64,000 bases of DNA. Origin: Bacillota bacterium (GTDB taxonomy: Bacteria > Bacillota > Clostridia > Acetivibrionales > JAEZXR01). Below, piece by piece: positions 43,211 through 52,869 of the stretch. Position 1 is the stretch's first letter. Every line of letters begins with the position of its first letter. A program made the position numbers and the translations under genes. The stretch spans positions 12,968 through 76,967 of the forward strand of contig JAEZXR010000015.1 in the NCBI GenBank assembly GCA_023419605.1, read 5' to 3'. Under the pieces are notes generated by a model. It was not told the origin of the DNA. It saw only the letters and a list, made by a program, of their open reading frames with translations, and did not search any database.

Positions 43211-45553
43211 ATGAAGCATTATTTAAGTACTATTTTTAGAAGAATCGTAAAAGGGAAAAAATTGTTTGTAAGGATGCTCAGTTCCTATATATTGCTCAGT
43301 ATCCTACCTGTGATTATTTCCGGTGTATTCATTTACAAGCTCACTTCGGATTTCACCATTGAGGATACTTACGGCAATTATAAAAAGTCTTTGGAGCAGA
43401 TGGTTTTCAACACAGATCAGCATATGATGGGAATTTATAATATAGCAAGAATTCTTGCAGAAGATACCACGGTGCGTTCCTATAAAGATTTTGACGTACA
43501 AAAAAGCAACTACAGCACCGATTTTATTAACTTTTTGAACAATCTTCAATTATACAAGAGTGCGTATCAAACCATTGACTCCATCTATTTGTATTACCAT
43601 GACCGGGTGATAACTACCGAAAATGGAATGCGATCGGTAGATAATTTCGATGATGGCCAATGGTGCAAAAAAATTGTCGCAAAAGCTCGGGAAAGCAATC
43701 GATACCTTCTGCCGTATGTTACGGAGCTCAGGAAAAGATTCAATAATAATAATGAAAATAAATATGATTACTATGACATTATTTCTGTCATCAGCCCTAT
43801 GGGGGGAAAGTATTATGAAAATGGAATGGTGGTCGTCAACATGCGGGAAAAGTCTTTCCGCGATAATCTGGATAAGCTAAAGCAAAATGACTATGACCAG
43901 ATATTTATTTTAGATAAAAAGTCCCGTACTATCATCTCCAAATCCAATAAATCAGGAGAATTCGATGACATAACAGGGGAGGACCTTATGGGTTTTGTAA
44001 GTGAAGAAAAGGTGCCTCAAAGTGTTATGTTCAAAGACCAAAAGCTGATGATGGCTACAGTACACTCATCGGTGACCAATTGGGAATACATTGCCGTCAG
44101 TGACTATAATCGGATCACCGAAAGGGTTGTGTTTATCAGAAACAGTATCGCTGTGTGTGTCTTTCTCTTGATTATGATTGGCTTTGCTGCGGCTGTAGTG
44201 ATTGTAGGGAAAATATATGCGCCCATTCGTAACATGGTATCCAATATTCTGAACCTGCAGGTGAAGCCAGGGGCGGACGAGGTATCCTCCATTCGTGAAT
44301 ATATTCAGGAAATACTGACCACCAGTGACCATAATAAGCACCTGCTCAGCAAAAGTCTTCCTTCCATGAAGGAGAATATATTTCTGAATCTGATCCGGGA
44401 GAGAATGGTAGATGAAGCTGACCTGGCAGAGAAATTAAGGCTATGCGGAGTCGAGTTGCAGCATAAAAACTACATGACAGTAGTGATTGCCATTGACACA
44501 TATTCCAGACTCATGGAGAAATATTCGATGAATGAGCGACTCAATTTTAAGTACTATATACTCGAAGTCATAGGAGAAAAGCTGAATGAATTGGCTTTCG
44601 CCTATGGGATGGAAACGGACCAGGATAAAATCTGCTTTATTATCAATGCGAAAGAGGGATTAGAGGTTCAAATCATAAAGAAATTGTTCGCAGAGACAAA
44701 GAAATACATCTATATTAATACAGATATAACTTTTACAGTAGGAATTGGGAAGATTTACAGCAGTTTGGAGGGGGTTCGGTATTCCTATACAGAGGCGATG
44801 GAGGCGCTGAAGGAGCGCTTCACCCTGGGAGAAGATGCCATTATCTATATCGAAGATGTGGAAAATAGAAAAGGTTCCTTCTATACACATATAAAAGTGG
44901 AGGAAGAGCTTCTGAACTATATCTATGCGGGCAATGAAGAGAAGATATCCCAAATTATACAGAATGTTCTGGAGGATGCGGCTAGTAAGGGGTTAAAGGG
45001 CGAGAAAGTCCGGCAGATCCTGCTGGAGGTCATAAGTTTTGTAGGAAGACGGCTTTTCATGAGTGGTATGACCTACGAAGACATTTTTCGGGGAGAGAGC
45101 AACCTACTGGGAGATTTGGAAAAGTGTGAAACCCTTATACAGTTGGAGACCTACATCAGGAAGATATTAATCATGGTATCCCGGTATGTGAAAAGTGAGG
45201 AAAAATCTGATGATAATACTGTCATCGTCCGGGTGAAGGAGTATATCAACAAACATTATCCGGAGGATCTGTCCCTGACCCGGGTGGCCGAAATCGTTAA
45301 GCTTTCGCCCTCCTACCTGAGCACCATATTTTATAAGGAGACCAACTATAACTTTCTGGAGTACTTGAATCTGGTGCGGATCAATAAGGCAAAGGAGCTG
45401 CTGCTGGATAGTCATCTTTCCATCAAGGATGTATCAAATAAAGTTGGGTATCTAAACTACAATACGTTTTCAAAAGTATTCAAAAAGTATACAGGAATTT
45501 CTGCCAAACAGTACAGAAATGAAAAAGGAATCGGAGTCGATGAAGAAGAATAG
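43211..45553 (+). CDS. Membrane-bound AraC-family regulator of the polysaccharide locus
   Basis: 780 residues. TM1 near 22-44, an extracellular double-Cache-like sensor (about 45-300), TM2 near 308-332, a cytoplasmic linker region of about 330 residues, and a C-terminal AraC DNA-binding domain (about 675-775) with two helix-turn-helix units (LSLTRVAEIVKLSPSYLS and KDVSNKVGYLNYNTFSKVF). This one-protein sensor plus activator layout is typical beside LplB/YtcP-type sugar importers in Firmicutes. It probably senses a sugar outside and activates the genes that follow. Confidence 0.88.
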   Translation: MKHYLSTIFRRIVKGKKLFVRMLSSYILLSILPVIISGVFIYKLTSDFTIEDTYGNYKKSLEQMVFNTDQHMMGIYNIARILAEDTTVRSYKDFDVQKSNYSTDFINFLNNLQLYKSAYQTIDSIYLYYHDRVITTENGMRSVDNFDDGQWCKKIVAKARESNRYLLPYVTELRKRFNNNNENKYDYYDIISVISPMGGKYYENGMVVVNMREKSFRDNLDKLKQNDYDQIFILDKKSRTIISKSNKSGEFDDITGEDLMGFVSEEKVPQSVMFKDQKLMMATVHSSVTNWEYIAVSDYNRITERVVFIRNSIAVCVFLLIMIGFAAAVVIVGKIYAPIRNMVSNILNLQVKPGADEVSSIREYIQEILTTSDHNKHLLSKSLPSMKENIFLNLIRERMVDEADLAEKLRLCGVELQHKNYMTVVIAIDTYSRLMEKYSMNERLNFKYYILEVIGEKLNELAFAYGMETDQDKICFIINAKEGLEVQIIKKLFAETKKYIYINTDITFTVGIGKIYSSLEGVRYSYTEAMEALKERFTLGEDAIIYIEDVENRKGSFYTHIKVEEELLNYIYAGNEEKISQIIQNVLEDAASKGLKGEKVRQILLEVISFVGRRLFMSGMTYEDIFRGESNLLGDLEKCETLIQLETYIRKILIMVSRYVKSEEKSDDNTVIVRVKEYINKHYPEDLSLTRVAEIVKLSPSYLSTIFYKETNYNFLEYLNLVRINKAKELLLDSHLSIKDVSNKVGYLNYNTFSKVFKKYTGISAKQYRNEKGIGVDEEE

Positions 45554-45576
45554 TTTTCTCTAAAGGAAATCACTCT

Positions 45577-45602
45577 CCGCAGAACAATTCTGCGGTTTTT
45601 TT
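45577..45602 (+). terminator. Terminator after the AraC gene
   Basis: An 8-bp stem CCGCAGAA/TTCTGCGG with a 3-nt loop and seven T residues. Confidence 0.88.
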
Positions 45603-45907
45603 ATGCAAAAAAATCTGCCTTTTTTCATAGTAAAAAAATCATTGTATTTTTTAGATGCCTGTTTTTCCTCCTGTATAAGAAAAGTCCAGGCACAAATAGC
45701 TGGGATATGCCATCTTTGTACTAGCTGGAGATAGTGCCTACATCCCGTTTCCGCTATTTTGTAGTGATATTTTATGGATATGAGTAAGAATTTTTGATTT
45801 GCAAAGATATAGCTGTTTCAAAATAATCATCTATTGCTGGTATCCATCGTTTGGCTTTACAATGAAAACACAAAAGGTTCTGCACAAGTTCGAAAGGAGC
45901 AGGTTGA
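45603..45907 (+). other. Gene-free control region before the importer
   Basis: About 300 nt without a gene. A/T-rich, with repeated AAAAAAATC words near 45609-45640, a GCCTG/CAGGC pairing across about 45658-45693, and TAGCTGG twice (near 45698 and 45724). No -35/-10 pair with good spacing was found, as expected for a promoter that needs the AraC-type activator. No cre site was recognised. Confidence 0.5.
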
Positions 45908-46867
45908 ATGAAAACAGCAGCAGAAATAAATAGTATAGAGAAGAAAGCAATAAAGAAGAACAGCAGCAGCTTCTCCAAGTATTTTAGAAGAAATTATGAT
46001 TATTATCTTCTTTTATTGCCGGGAGCCCTACTCCTGATTCTATTCCGGTTTGTTCCCTTATATGGAATTATAACGGCATTTAAGGATTTTAGTATTTTTA
46101 AAGGATTGGATGCCAGTCCTTGGGTAGGATTTAAGTGGTTTAAAGTACTTTTTTCCTCTCCAGACTTTCTTCAAATATTAAAGAATTCCATAAGCATCAG
46201 TGTGCTGGAGTTGGTTTTTGTATTTCCAGCGCCGATTATCCTGGCGATTTTGCTTAATGAACTGCAGCATGATCGATTTAAAAAAGTAGTGCAAACCGTA
46301 TCCTATCTTCCTCATTTCCTTTCCTGGGTTATCGTGGGAGGATTTATCATCCAGTTTTTACAGCCCTATACAGGTCCGGTGCGGCATATATTTAATCTTC
46401 TGGGATTGCAGCCCAAGATGCTGTTGCTGGATAAGAACTGGTTCTACCCCATATTATTTATTGGAGAGATATGGAAGGGGATTGGCTGGGGTACTATATT
46501 ATATCTTGCAGCACTAGCGGGAATTGATGTTGAACAGTATGAAGCTGCGCATGTAGATGGAGCTACAAGATGGCAGAGAATATGGCATGTGACGTTGCCG
46601 GGGTTGGCATTTGTCATCGTATTACAATTTGTACTGGCTTCCGGGCGTATCCTGGAGGTGGGCTTTGAGAAGATATGGGTTTTGTCCAATGATAATATTC
46701 GCGAAGTAGCCGATGTTTTCAGTACGTATAACTTCAGGGTGGGAATCGGTCAGCAACGATATTCTATCAGCACAGCCATCAGTCTTTTCGAATCAGTTAT
46801 CGGGTTTATTTTTGTGACATCCACCAACTGGCTATCGAAAAAACTCGGGCAGGAAGCGCCGTTTTAG
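45908..46867 (+). CDS. ABC sugar importer permease (LplB type)
   Basis: 319 residues with six TM segments and the inner-membrane EAA loop EAAHVDGATRWQRIWHVTLP. A basic N-terminal extension (residues 1-33) is usual in the LplB group. With the second permease and the lipoprotein it imports oligosaccharides. No ATPase gene is present in the locus, so it must share one made elsewhere (MsmK/UgpC type). Confidence 0.92.
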   Translation: MKTAAEINSIEKKAIKKNSSSFSKYFRRNYDYYLLLLPGALLLILFRFVPLYGIITAFKDFSIFKGLDASPWVGFKWFKVLFSSPDFLQILKNSISISVLELVFVFPAPIILAILLNELQHDRFKKVVQTVSYLPHFLSWVIVGGFIIQFLQPYTGPVRHIFNLLGLQPKMLLLDKNWFYPILFIGEIWKGIGWGTILYLAALAGIDVEQYEAAHVDGATRWQRIWHVTLPGLAFVIVLQFVLASGRILEVGFEKIWVLSNDNIREVADVFSTYNFRVGIGQQRYSISTAISLFESVIGFIFVTSTNWLSKKLGQEAPF

Positions 46868-46879
46868 AAAGGAGATATC

Positions 46880-47767
46880 ATGCTTAAAATAAAATCCAAA
46901 TCAGAGAGAATTTTTGATGCTTTTAATATGATCTTCATGTGTTTTATTATCATTGTCATGCTGTTTCCTTTTGTAAACCAGATCGCCCTTTCTTTAAGCT
47001 CCAATACGGCGGTACTGAGTGGCAAGGTGTCGCTTTGGCCAGTGGGCTTCAATACAGTGGCATATAGGGAAGTACTGTTGGATAAGCGGTTTTCTACAGC
47101 GTTTTTCAATTCAGTGTATTTCACCATCCTAGGAACCCTTATGCATGTCTTTATGACCACCCTCTTTGCGTACCCCTTATCAAGGAAGCATTTACGAGGT
47201 CGAGGAATTATTATGAATATTCTGGTGTTTTCCATGATCTTCGGAACAGGAGGAATGATTCCTAACTATTTGCTCATCAAAAGCCTCAAATTAGTAAATA
47301 GTTATTGGGCGCTTTGGATGCCGTCCATGATCAGTATATTCCAAATGATGATCCTTAAAAACTTTTTCCAGCAGATTCCGGATTCCCTCCACGAATCGGC
47401 AGAGATCGACGGAGCCAGACCCATACGGATTTTCCTGCAAATCATGCTGCCCTTATCCCTGCCATCCATTGCGGCCATCTCTCTTTTTGCCGCAGTAAGC
47501 TATTGGAATACCTTCTTTAATGCCTTGATTTATCTGCCGGGAAGTGGAAAAAGACTACTTCAGGTCCATTTAAACGATGTCCTGCAGAATTTTGCCCAGG
47601 CGGCCAGCCCCAACGGAGAATCCAGCAGCGTCAATCCCAATATGATGGCCAGAGATACAGTGAAAGCGGCCACACTGATGTGTACCACCCTACCCATCGT
47701 TTGTGTATACCCCTTTCTTCAAAAGTACTTTGTAAAGGGAGTTATGGTGGGAGCAGTAAAAGGGTAG
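46880..47767 (+). CDS. ABC sugar importer permease (YtcP/AraQ type)
   Basis: 295 residues, six TM segments, EAA loop ESAEIDGARPIRIFLQIMLP. Partner of the permease 13 nt upstream; GAAAGGAG precedes the start. Confidence 0.92.
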   Translation: MLKIKSKSERIFDAFNMIFMCFIIIVMLFPFVNQIALSLSSNTAVLSGKVSLWPVGFNTVAYREVLLDKRFSTAFFNSVYFTILGTLMHVFMTTLFAYPLSRKHLRGRGIIMNILVFSMIFGTGGMIPNYLLIKSLKLVNSYWALWMPSMISIFQMMILKNFFQQIPDSLHESAEIDGARPIRIFLQIMLPLSLPSIAAISLFAAVSYWNTFFNALIYLPGSGKRLLQVHLNDVLQNFAQAASPNGESSSVNPNMMARDTVKAATLMCTTLPIVCVYPFLQKYFVKGVMVGAVKG

Positions 47768-47846
47768 GTGCGAAAAATTTATCAGAGATAGTAGAGCAGC
47801 GCAGCTGTTTTTATTATAATAAACTCAATAAGGAGGATATAAGAAG

Positions 47847-49481
47847 ATGAAAAGAAAGCTATGCTTTATCATGGCAACGGCAATGGTCGTAACAGGGTTG
47901 GCAGGATGCGGAAGCGCAGACAAAACGCCCAAAGAGGAAGGACCCACTCCTAGCGCTACTACACCGGCTAAAGCAGAGATTTTACCCTGGGATAAAGCCC
48001 CAAAGGTGACGGTAGTCAAGCAGAATACCTTTGACGTAGCACTGGGAAAAACAGGAGACAATATTGTAGATAACCCCTATACTCGCTATATTCACGAAAA
48101 AACCGGGATACGGTTGGAAATAGTTCCTGCACCTTCAACGACCAACGAGTTTCATCAGGTATTGGCGGTAAAAGTAGCCGGTGGCGAACAGATCGACCTG
48201 ATCAGTTGGTCGGATTTGTCCCAAAGCTGGATCGACAGTGGTACTACCATCCAGATTGATAGTATCATGGAAAAGAACAAGGCATTGATTCCGAATATAT
48301 TGAAAACCATACCGAAGGATGCCTGGGAGCCGGCAGAAAAAATCGATGTCAGCACCGGAAAGACAGTACGATATGGAATTCCTACCAGAAACACCCTGGG
48401 AAAACCCATGGCCACCGCTTTATATTTAAGGAAGGATTGGCTGGATAAGCTGAATCTTTCCATGCCCAAGACTACTGACGATCTTACAAAAGTACTTAAA
48501 GCCTTTACAGAAAACGATCCGGATGGAAATGGCAAGAAGGATACCAGCGGTCTATTTACCTCCAAAGGCTTTACCATGACCAACACCTTGATGCAGTTAT
48601 GGGGTGTCGATACCTGGAGAGAAGACTGGGTGGGAGAGAAGCTGATTCCTTCCGCTCACACGGATAAAGCCAGAGCGGCCTACAAAACCTTGTCCGTATG
48701 GTACAAGAACAACTATATTGACGTAGAAGGCGTTACAGATGGAAAAGTATCCGAAACCAAGCTGTTGAACGGAAAAATCGGGGGCTATGTGGGCCCGCTG
48801 GCCACCATTACAAAATACTGGGATCAGATGGATGCAGCAGGACAAAAGGATGCAAAATGGGCGATGGTGAATACGCAACTGATAAGCTCTTTTGACAATA
48901 AGCCATACTACTTCAGAGAAAATCTGAATAAAGACGCTATCGTACAGTTTTGTGCAACATCAAAGGAAAGCAATTATCCCAATATCCTAAAGCTCCTTGA
49001 CTGGATGCACAGTGAAGAGGGAACCACTTTCACTTCCTACGGACTGGAAGGCAGGGAGCATAAGGTGGAAAACGGCAAAAAGGTAAGAAACATGCAGTAT
49101 ATTAATGTGGATCAAAAGAGCTACCTGAATGCTTACCAATTTGCACGGTCGTATGCCACCGTATTTGACGATATCTTTTTGAGTGATTATGTAACTGCCA
49201 ATTCTAAGGAGCTTGCTAAAGCGTATTTTGATGCCAGCACCAAGGGTACGGCGCTTTCCTGGAAAGCTGTGGATATCAAGTTCGCATATCCGGCTCTTGA
49301 AACCTTTAAAACCTATCCGGATTACAGAAAAGGGATCGAAACCTATATGGGTAAATTCGCACTGGGTGAACTGGATGTGAATGATGACAAGGTATGGGCA
49401 AAGTATCTGGAAGATTCCGATAAATACGGTTTCCAGAAAATCCTGGACGAAGCGCTGCCCCTTTGGAAGAATAGAAAATAA
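47847..49481 (+). CDS. Sugar-binding lipoprotein of the ABC importer
   Basis: 544 residues. Lipoprotein signal with GLAGC (Cys21), a short Pro/Thr spacer, then a large class I substrate-binding protein fold of the LipO/YtcQ kind, which binds oligosaccharides, often acidic ones from pectin or similar polymers. It is anchored to the outer face of the membrane. AAGGAGG before the start; a terminator follows, which lets the gene be expressed more strongly than the enzymes downstream. Confidence 0.9.
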   Translation: MKRKLCFIMATAMVVTGLAGCGSADKTPKEEGPTPSATTPAKAEILPWDKAPKVTVVKQNTFDVALGKTGDNIVDNPYTRYIHEKTGIRLEIVPAPSTTNEFHQVLAVKVAGGEQIDLISWSDLSQSWIDSGTTIQIDSIMEKNKALIPNILKTIPKDAWEPAEKIDVSTGKTVRYGIPTRNTLGKPMATALYLRKDWLDKLNLSMPKTTDDLTKVLKAFTENDPDGNGKKDTSGLFTSKGFTMTNTLMQLWGVDTWREDWVGEKLIPSAHTDKARAAYKTLSVWYKNNYIDVEGVTDGKVSETKLLNGKIGGYVGPLATITKYWDQMDAAGQKDAKWAMVNTQLISSFDNKPYYFRENLNKDAIVQFCATSKESNYPNILKLLDWMHSEEGTTFTSYGLEGREHKVENGKKVRNMQYINVDQKSYLNAYQFARSYATVFDDIFLSDYVTANSKELAKAYFDASTKGTALSWKAVDIKFAYPALETFKTYPDYRKGIETYMGKFALGELDVNDDKVWAKYLEDSDKYGFQKILDEALPLWKNRK

Positions 49482-49513
49482 TACTGCAGCCAGGTTTTAC
49501 ATTTGAGATCTAC

Positions 49514-49544
49514 AAAACGGAGGACCCTGTGGCCCTCCGTTTTC
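49514..49544 (+). terminator. Terminator/attenuator after the binding-protein gene
   Basis: A 10-bp stem AAAACGGAGG/CCTCCGTTTT with T-tail. It sits inside the operon, so partial read-through into the enzyme genes is likely. A GTG that could start the next gene lies in the loop region, one reason to prefer the start at 49580. Confidence 0.8.
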
Positions 49545-49579
49545 ATATCAACGATACAAGAGGATGGAGCGATTACACT

Positions 49580-50983
49580 ATGAACAAGAAGCCAGGCATC
49601 ATTTTTATGCCTCACGGAAATTTACAGTATTCACAGTTACAGCCCGATAAAAGAGGGTGGGTCGTAAAGGAATCCTATGAAAAGATATTTGATACAGCCA
49701 GGAATCTGGGGGTAAAGATTGCTTTTGAAGCATCGGGAGAAACCATTGAAATCATTGCCAAGGAATGCCCGGAAGTCATGGAAAAGCTGGTAGCGGGTAT
49801 CAAGGAAGGATATATCGAGCCGGTAGGCTCTCCTCATACGCACATCATGTTATCTAATATTGACCCGGAAATCGGTCTGGATTCACTCATCAACGGTTTG
49901 GATACCTGGGAAAAGTACACCGGCGTTCGTCCTGTGACCGGTTGGAATCCGGAATGCAGCTGGGCAAGCTATATCCCCGACATATTCCGCAGAGCCGGAT
50001 ATGAGATTCTCATTGCCGATGCGGATTCCTATCTGTTATCCGCAGTTCAAGGACTGAGAGAAGCTACCAGTCTGAAATTCGATGTCAGAGGCCACAGCAA
50101 TAAAAATGCTTTATTTAAGATCGAAAAGGAAATCCAGAACCGTCCGGAGGTACTGGAAACTCTGTTCAAACCCAATTTGCTGGATAATGGGCTGAAGGTA
50201 ATCCTGCGGTCGGACATGATGTGCAACATCATGTTGTGGTACCTGATGGGAGCTACCGAAGGAAACCGGGAGCAGCCTATACAGCCGGAGGAAGTAAGAG
50301 AAGTTCTGAAGCGCTGGATGGATCGGATTCCCGAGGGCAACGGCTTTATTATGCCCTATGCGGAAGATGCGGAGTATGTGGGAACCACAGCATACTTTTT
50401 CGTAAAACAATTCGGGTTGGCCCGGTTCTTTGAACCTGCTCCCGAAAGTGTGGTGAGATTTAACGAGATCCTTTCTATGTCAAAGGAAATGGGCTTTGAT
50501 TTCATTACACCCAGTGAGGCTGCAATCCGTTATGAAGCTATTCCCGGTAAAGGATTTGAATGCATAGAGAACGGATGTGCGTGGCATGGAGGTACGGCGA
50601 AAGCATGGGGGAACACCGTATATGCTCGTATCCTGGATCCTGTCTGCTGGAGTATATTCCAGGGCTTGAAGTCCATAGCGGCATACCTGAAAATTGAAAA
50701 CATGGGAGAAGATGCAGCCTTTAAAGAGATCCTGCGAAACATTACCACGGCCTATGTAAGCGATTCCCGCTGGCCGCCTGCGCCTACTTCTCCGGGAAGA
50801 TTCAATGTCCAGGAAGCCTTAAATGCGTTGGAACTGGCCAATACCAACATGAAAAACCTTATGGAGGAAAGAGGGATACTCCATGCAAAAGGTCTGTACT
50901 CATCAAGTATCATGGCCTCACAAATCGCAGCTATTCATGATGAGTTAATGGGAATGGAGTATTTTGAGGAGAGAAATTCATAG
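49580..50983 (+). CDS. GH57-like glycoside hydrolase
   Basis: 467 residues without a signal peptide, so cytoplasmic. Family blocks: an N-terminal HGN motif (PHGNLQYSQ), SPHTHIML, GWNPECSW with Glu125 at the place of the GH57 nucleophile, and MPYAEDAEYVG with Asp263 at that of the acid/base. The specificity is not clear; known GH57 enzymes act on alpha-glucans and alpha-galactosides, and the fold is close to GH38 mannosidases. ATGGAGCG supports ATG 49580. Confidence 0.75.
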   Translation: MNKKPGIIFMPHGNLQYSQLQPDKRGWVVKESYEKIFDTARNLGVKIAFEASGETIEIIAKECPEVMEKLVAGIKEGYIEPVGSPHTHIMLSNIDPEIGLDSLINGLDTWEKYTGVRPVTGWNPECSWASYIPDIFRRAGYEILIADADSYLLSAVQGLREATSLKFDVRGHSNKNALFKIEKEIQNRPEVLETLFKPNLLDNGLKVILRSDMMCNIMLWYLMGATEGNREQPIQPEEVREVLKRWMDRIPEGNGFIMPYAEDAEYVGTTAYFFVKQFGLARFFEPAPESVVRFNEILSMSKEMGFDFITPSEAAIRYEAIPGKGFECIENGCAWHGGTAKAWGNTVYARILDPVCWSIFQGLKSIAAYLKIENMGEDAAFKEILRNITTAYVSDSRWPPAPTSPGRFNVQEALNALELANTNMKNLMEERGILHAKGLYSSSIMASQIAAIHDELMGMEYFEERNS

Positions 50984-50995
50984 GAGAGAATGAAT

Positions 50996-52786
50996 ATGCA
51001 ATTACAACGTACTTACTTTTTTTGTCCTACCGAAAGTATTGAAGAGTTTGAAGCGTTTGCGCGGAAGGCAAAGGAATTTGGTGCTACCCATATTTATGTG
51101 AGCGATCTACCCAAAAGTATATGGCAGTGGAATCTGGACCGAAAGGACCCATACCCCAATTGGGGTATGGAGTCCTCTGCCATTTTCAAGGTAGTGGTAC
51201 CGGAACAGTTAAAAGAATTCTTGCCGGTAGACTATGCAGCAGGAAATATGGAGATTCTGAAACGGCGTGGAGCGGTACTGGAGCAGTTGGGCTTAAAGGC
51301 TGCTTTTCATGCCTGTGAACCCGGATGGCTGCCTGAAGCGGTTTATAGGGCCTATCCCCACTGGCGGGGAGTCCGCTGCGATCATCCCAGAAGAGCAACG
51401 AAAGCGTATTTCAGTCCTTGCATTGATCAACCGGAAGCCCTTGAAGTTTATCGGTCTGCCATAGAAGCATTATGTAGAAATGTCCCCATTGAGCATTTTA
51501 ATTTTAAAACCAATGACGCAGGTGGGGGATTATGCTGGAGTTTAGGCTCCTATGCTGGAATGAATGGACCAGAGCACTGCAAACACAGGACCATGGCGCA
51601 AAGAGTTACTGGTTTTCTGGATGCTGTGCAGAATGGAGCCGCTCGAGCAGGGCTGACGGCCAGTGCAGCCTTCACCATGGGATTCAAGGAAGAAGAGATC
51701 CAGGCCATACTTCCTAACCTTAAGGAGCGGCAGTTTATTGTTGGAAAGGATGTCCATGGCAAAAAAATTGAAAGCAATATCGGTTTTTTCAACAACTATT
51801 ACAGCTCCTGTACCTACCCGGTCATTGGAATTCCTCAGCTCATGAGGTTTTTGGAGGAACTGGAGGGCGCCTATGAACAGCAGACACCGCTAAAAAGGAT
51901 CAGTATTCTTCCAACGGAGAGTGAAGAATGCTTTGAGATCCTAAGGCAGTTTGAAAAAGAGCCTACCCACGGCATTGTGGATCGGTATACGCTGCTGAAC
52001 CGGGTTGCTGGAAAATGGGTGGGAGAGGACCTGGCCCATTTACTGGTAGATTGTTGGGATCACATCTATAGAGGAGTTGAAACCATGCGACCCATTGATA
52101 ATGGGGGAAATGTGGTACTCCTCGGGTGTGTCAGTCAGCGGTGGATCAACCGTCCCTTTGTGGCCTTTCCTATGGAACTGAAACCGGAGGAGAAAGATTA
52201 TTACCGTGAATTCCAGTTTCAGGCCAACTCCGAGGAAGAAGCTGCGGATTTGATGAATCTACAGGGCCAGGAGCATATCAACGGATACTCTGGCACCTGG
52301 CTGGCCACTAAACTGATGGAAAAGAGCGTCGGGAACTATAGGAAGGCAATGGAGATAATAGAAGAGCTCCTCGGGAAAGTGCCAGATGTCCCCTATGCGC
52401 AGCGTTTGAGAGCCGTACATACCGGCATTCAAGCGTTAATTTGCTTTGTAAAAAATGCAATTCATGCGGCCTGTTTTCAGGAAATCCTGGACAGAACCGA
52501 TTATTCGGCGGTGCCCCAGGATTCAACTCGGGTGTGGACTGACCAGGGAGATCCCCGGTTAAAGGAACTGCAAAACATCATCCGGGCAGAAATGGATAAT
52601 GCACTGGAGCTGGCCCGCATATTGGAAACCAGCCAGACGCCTGTATTATATCTGGCGAAAAGCAGCGAAAAGGAAGATTCCTTTACTTTGGGTCCCAACC
52701 TTGCGGAGCAGTTGAAAAAGAAGGTCCGTATCATGCAGGATCATTGGCTGGATCTCAACCGTTTATATACTCGGTTTAACAATTAG
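50996..52786 (+). CDS. Unrecognised large cytoplasmic protein, possible new glycoside hydrolase
   Basis: 596 residues, no signal peptide or TM segment. No family recognised. The first 330 residues alternate strands and helices like a TIM barrel, with conserved-looking acidic or aromatic blocks: THIYVSDLPKS, FHACEPGW, FNFKTNDAGGGLCWS, YAGMNGPE and LPTESEE. The C-terminal 250 are mostly helical with a YSGTWL block. Paired acidic residues (D in KTNDAGG, E in PTESEE) could be catalytic. ATG 50996 has AGGAGAG 7 nt before it; the ATG at 50990 is too close. Its place among lyase and hydrolase genes suggests carbohydrate work, e.g. alpha-glucuronidase-like; this is inference. Confidence 0.6.
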   Translation: MQLQRTYFFCPTESIEEFEAFARKAKEFGATHIYVSDLPKSIWQWNLDRKDPYPNWGMESSAIFKVVVPEQLKEFLPVDYAAGNMEILKRRGAVLEQLGLKAAFHACEPGWLPEAVYRAYPHWRGVRCDHPRRATKAYFSPCIDQPEALEVYRSAIEALCRNVPIEHFNFKTNDAGGGLCWSLGSYAGMNGPEHCKHRTMAQRVTGFLDAVQNGAARAGLTASAAFTMGFKEEEIQAILPNLKERQFIVGKDVHGKKIESNIGFFNNYYSSCTYPVIGIPQLMRFLEELEGAYEQQTPLKRISILPTESEECFEILRQFEKEPTHGIVDRYTLLNRVAGKWVGEDLAHLLVDCWDHIYRGVETMRPIDNGGNVVLLGCVSQRWINRPFVAFPMELKPEEKDYYREFQFQANSEEEAADLMNLQGQEHINGYSGTWLATKLMEKSVGNYRKAMEIIEELLGKVPDVPYAQRLRAVHTGIQALICFVKNAIHAACFQEILDRTDYSAVPQDSTRVWTDQGDPRLKELQNIIRAEMDNALELARILETSQTPVLYLAKSSEKEDSFTLGPNLAEQLKKKVRIMQDHWLDLNRLYTRFNN

Positions 52787-52869
52787 TAGGACTGTGTTGT
52801 TTTCCCGTGGGGAAGTGAATGCGGTGATAAATAGAAAAGCGGAATGTTAGTAAAAAAGAGGAGTTTCCT

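Noticed and set aside
49529..49579. Upstream GTG start for the GH57-like gene
   Set aside because: It lies inside the terminator hairpin and lacks a ribosome site; ATG 49580 begins the conserved region.
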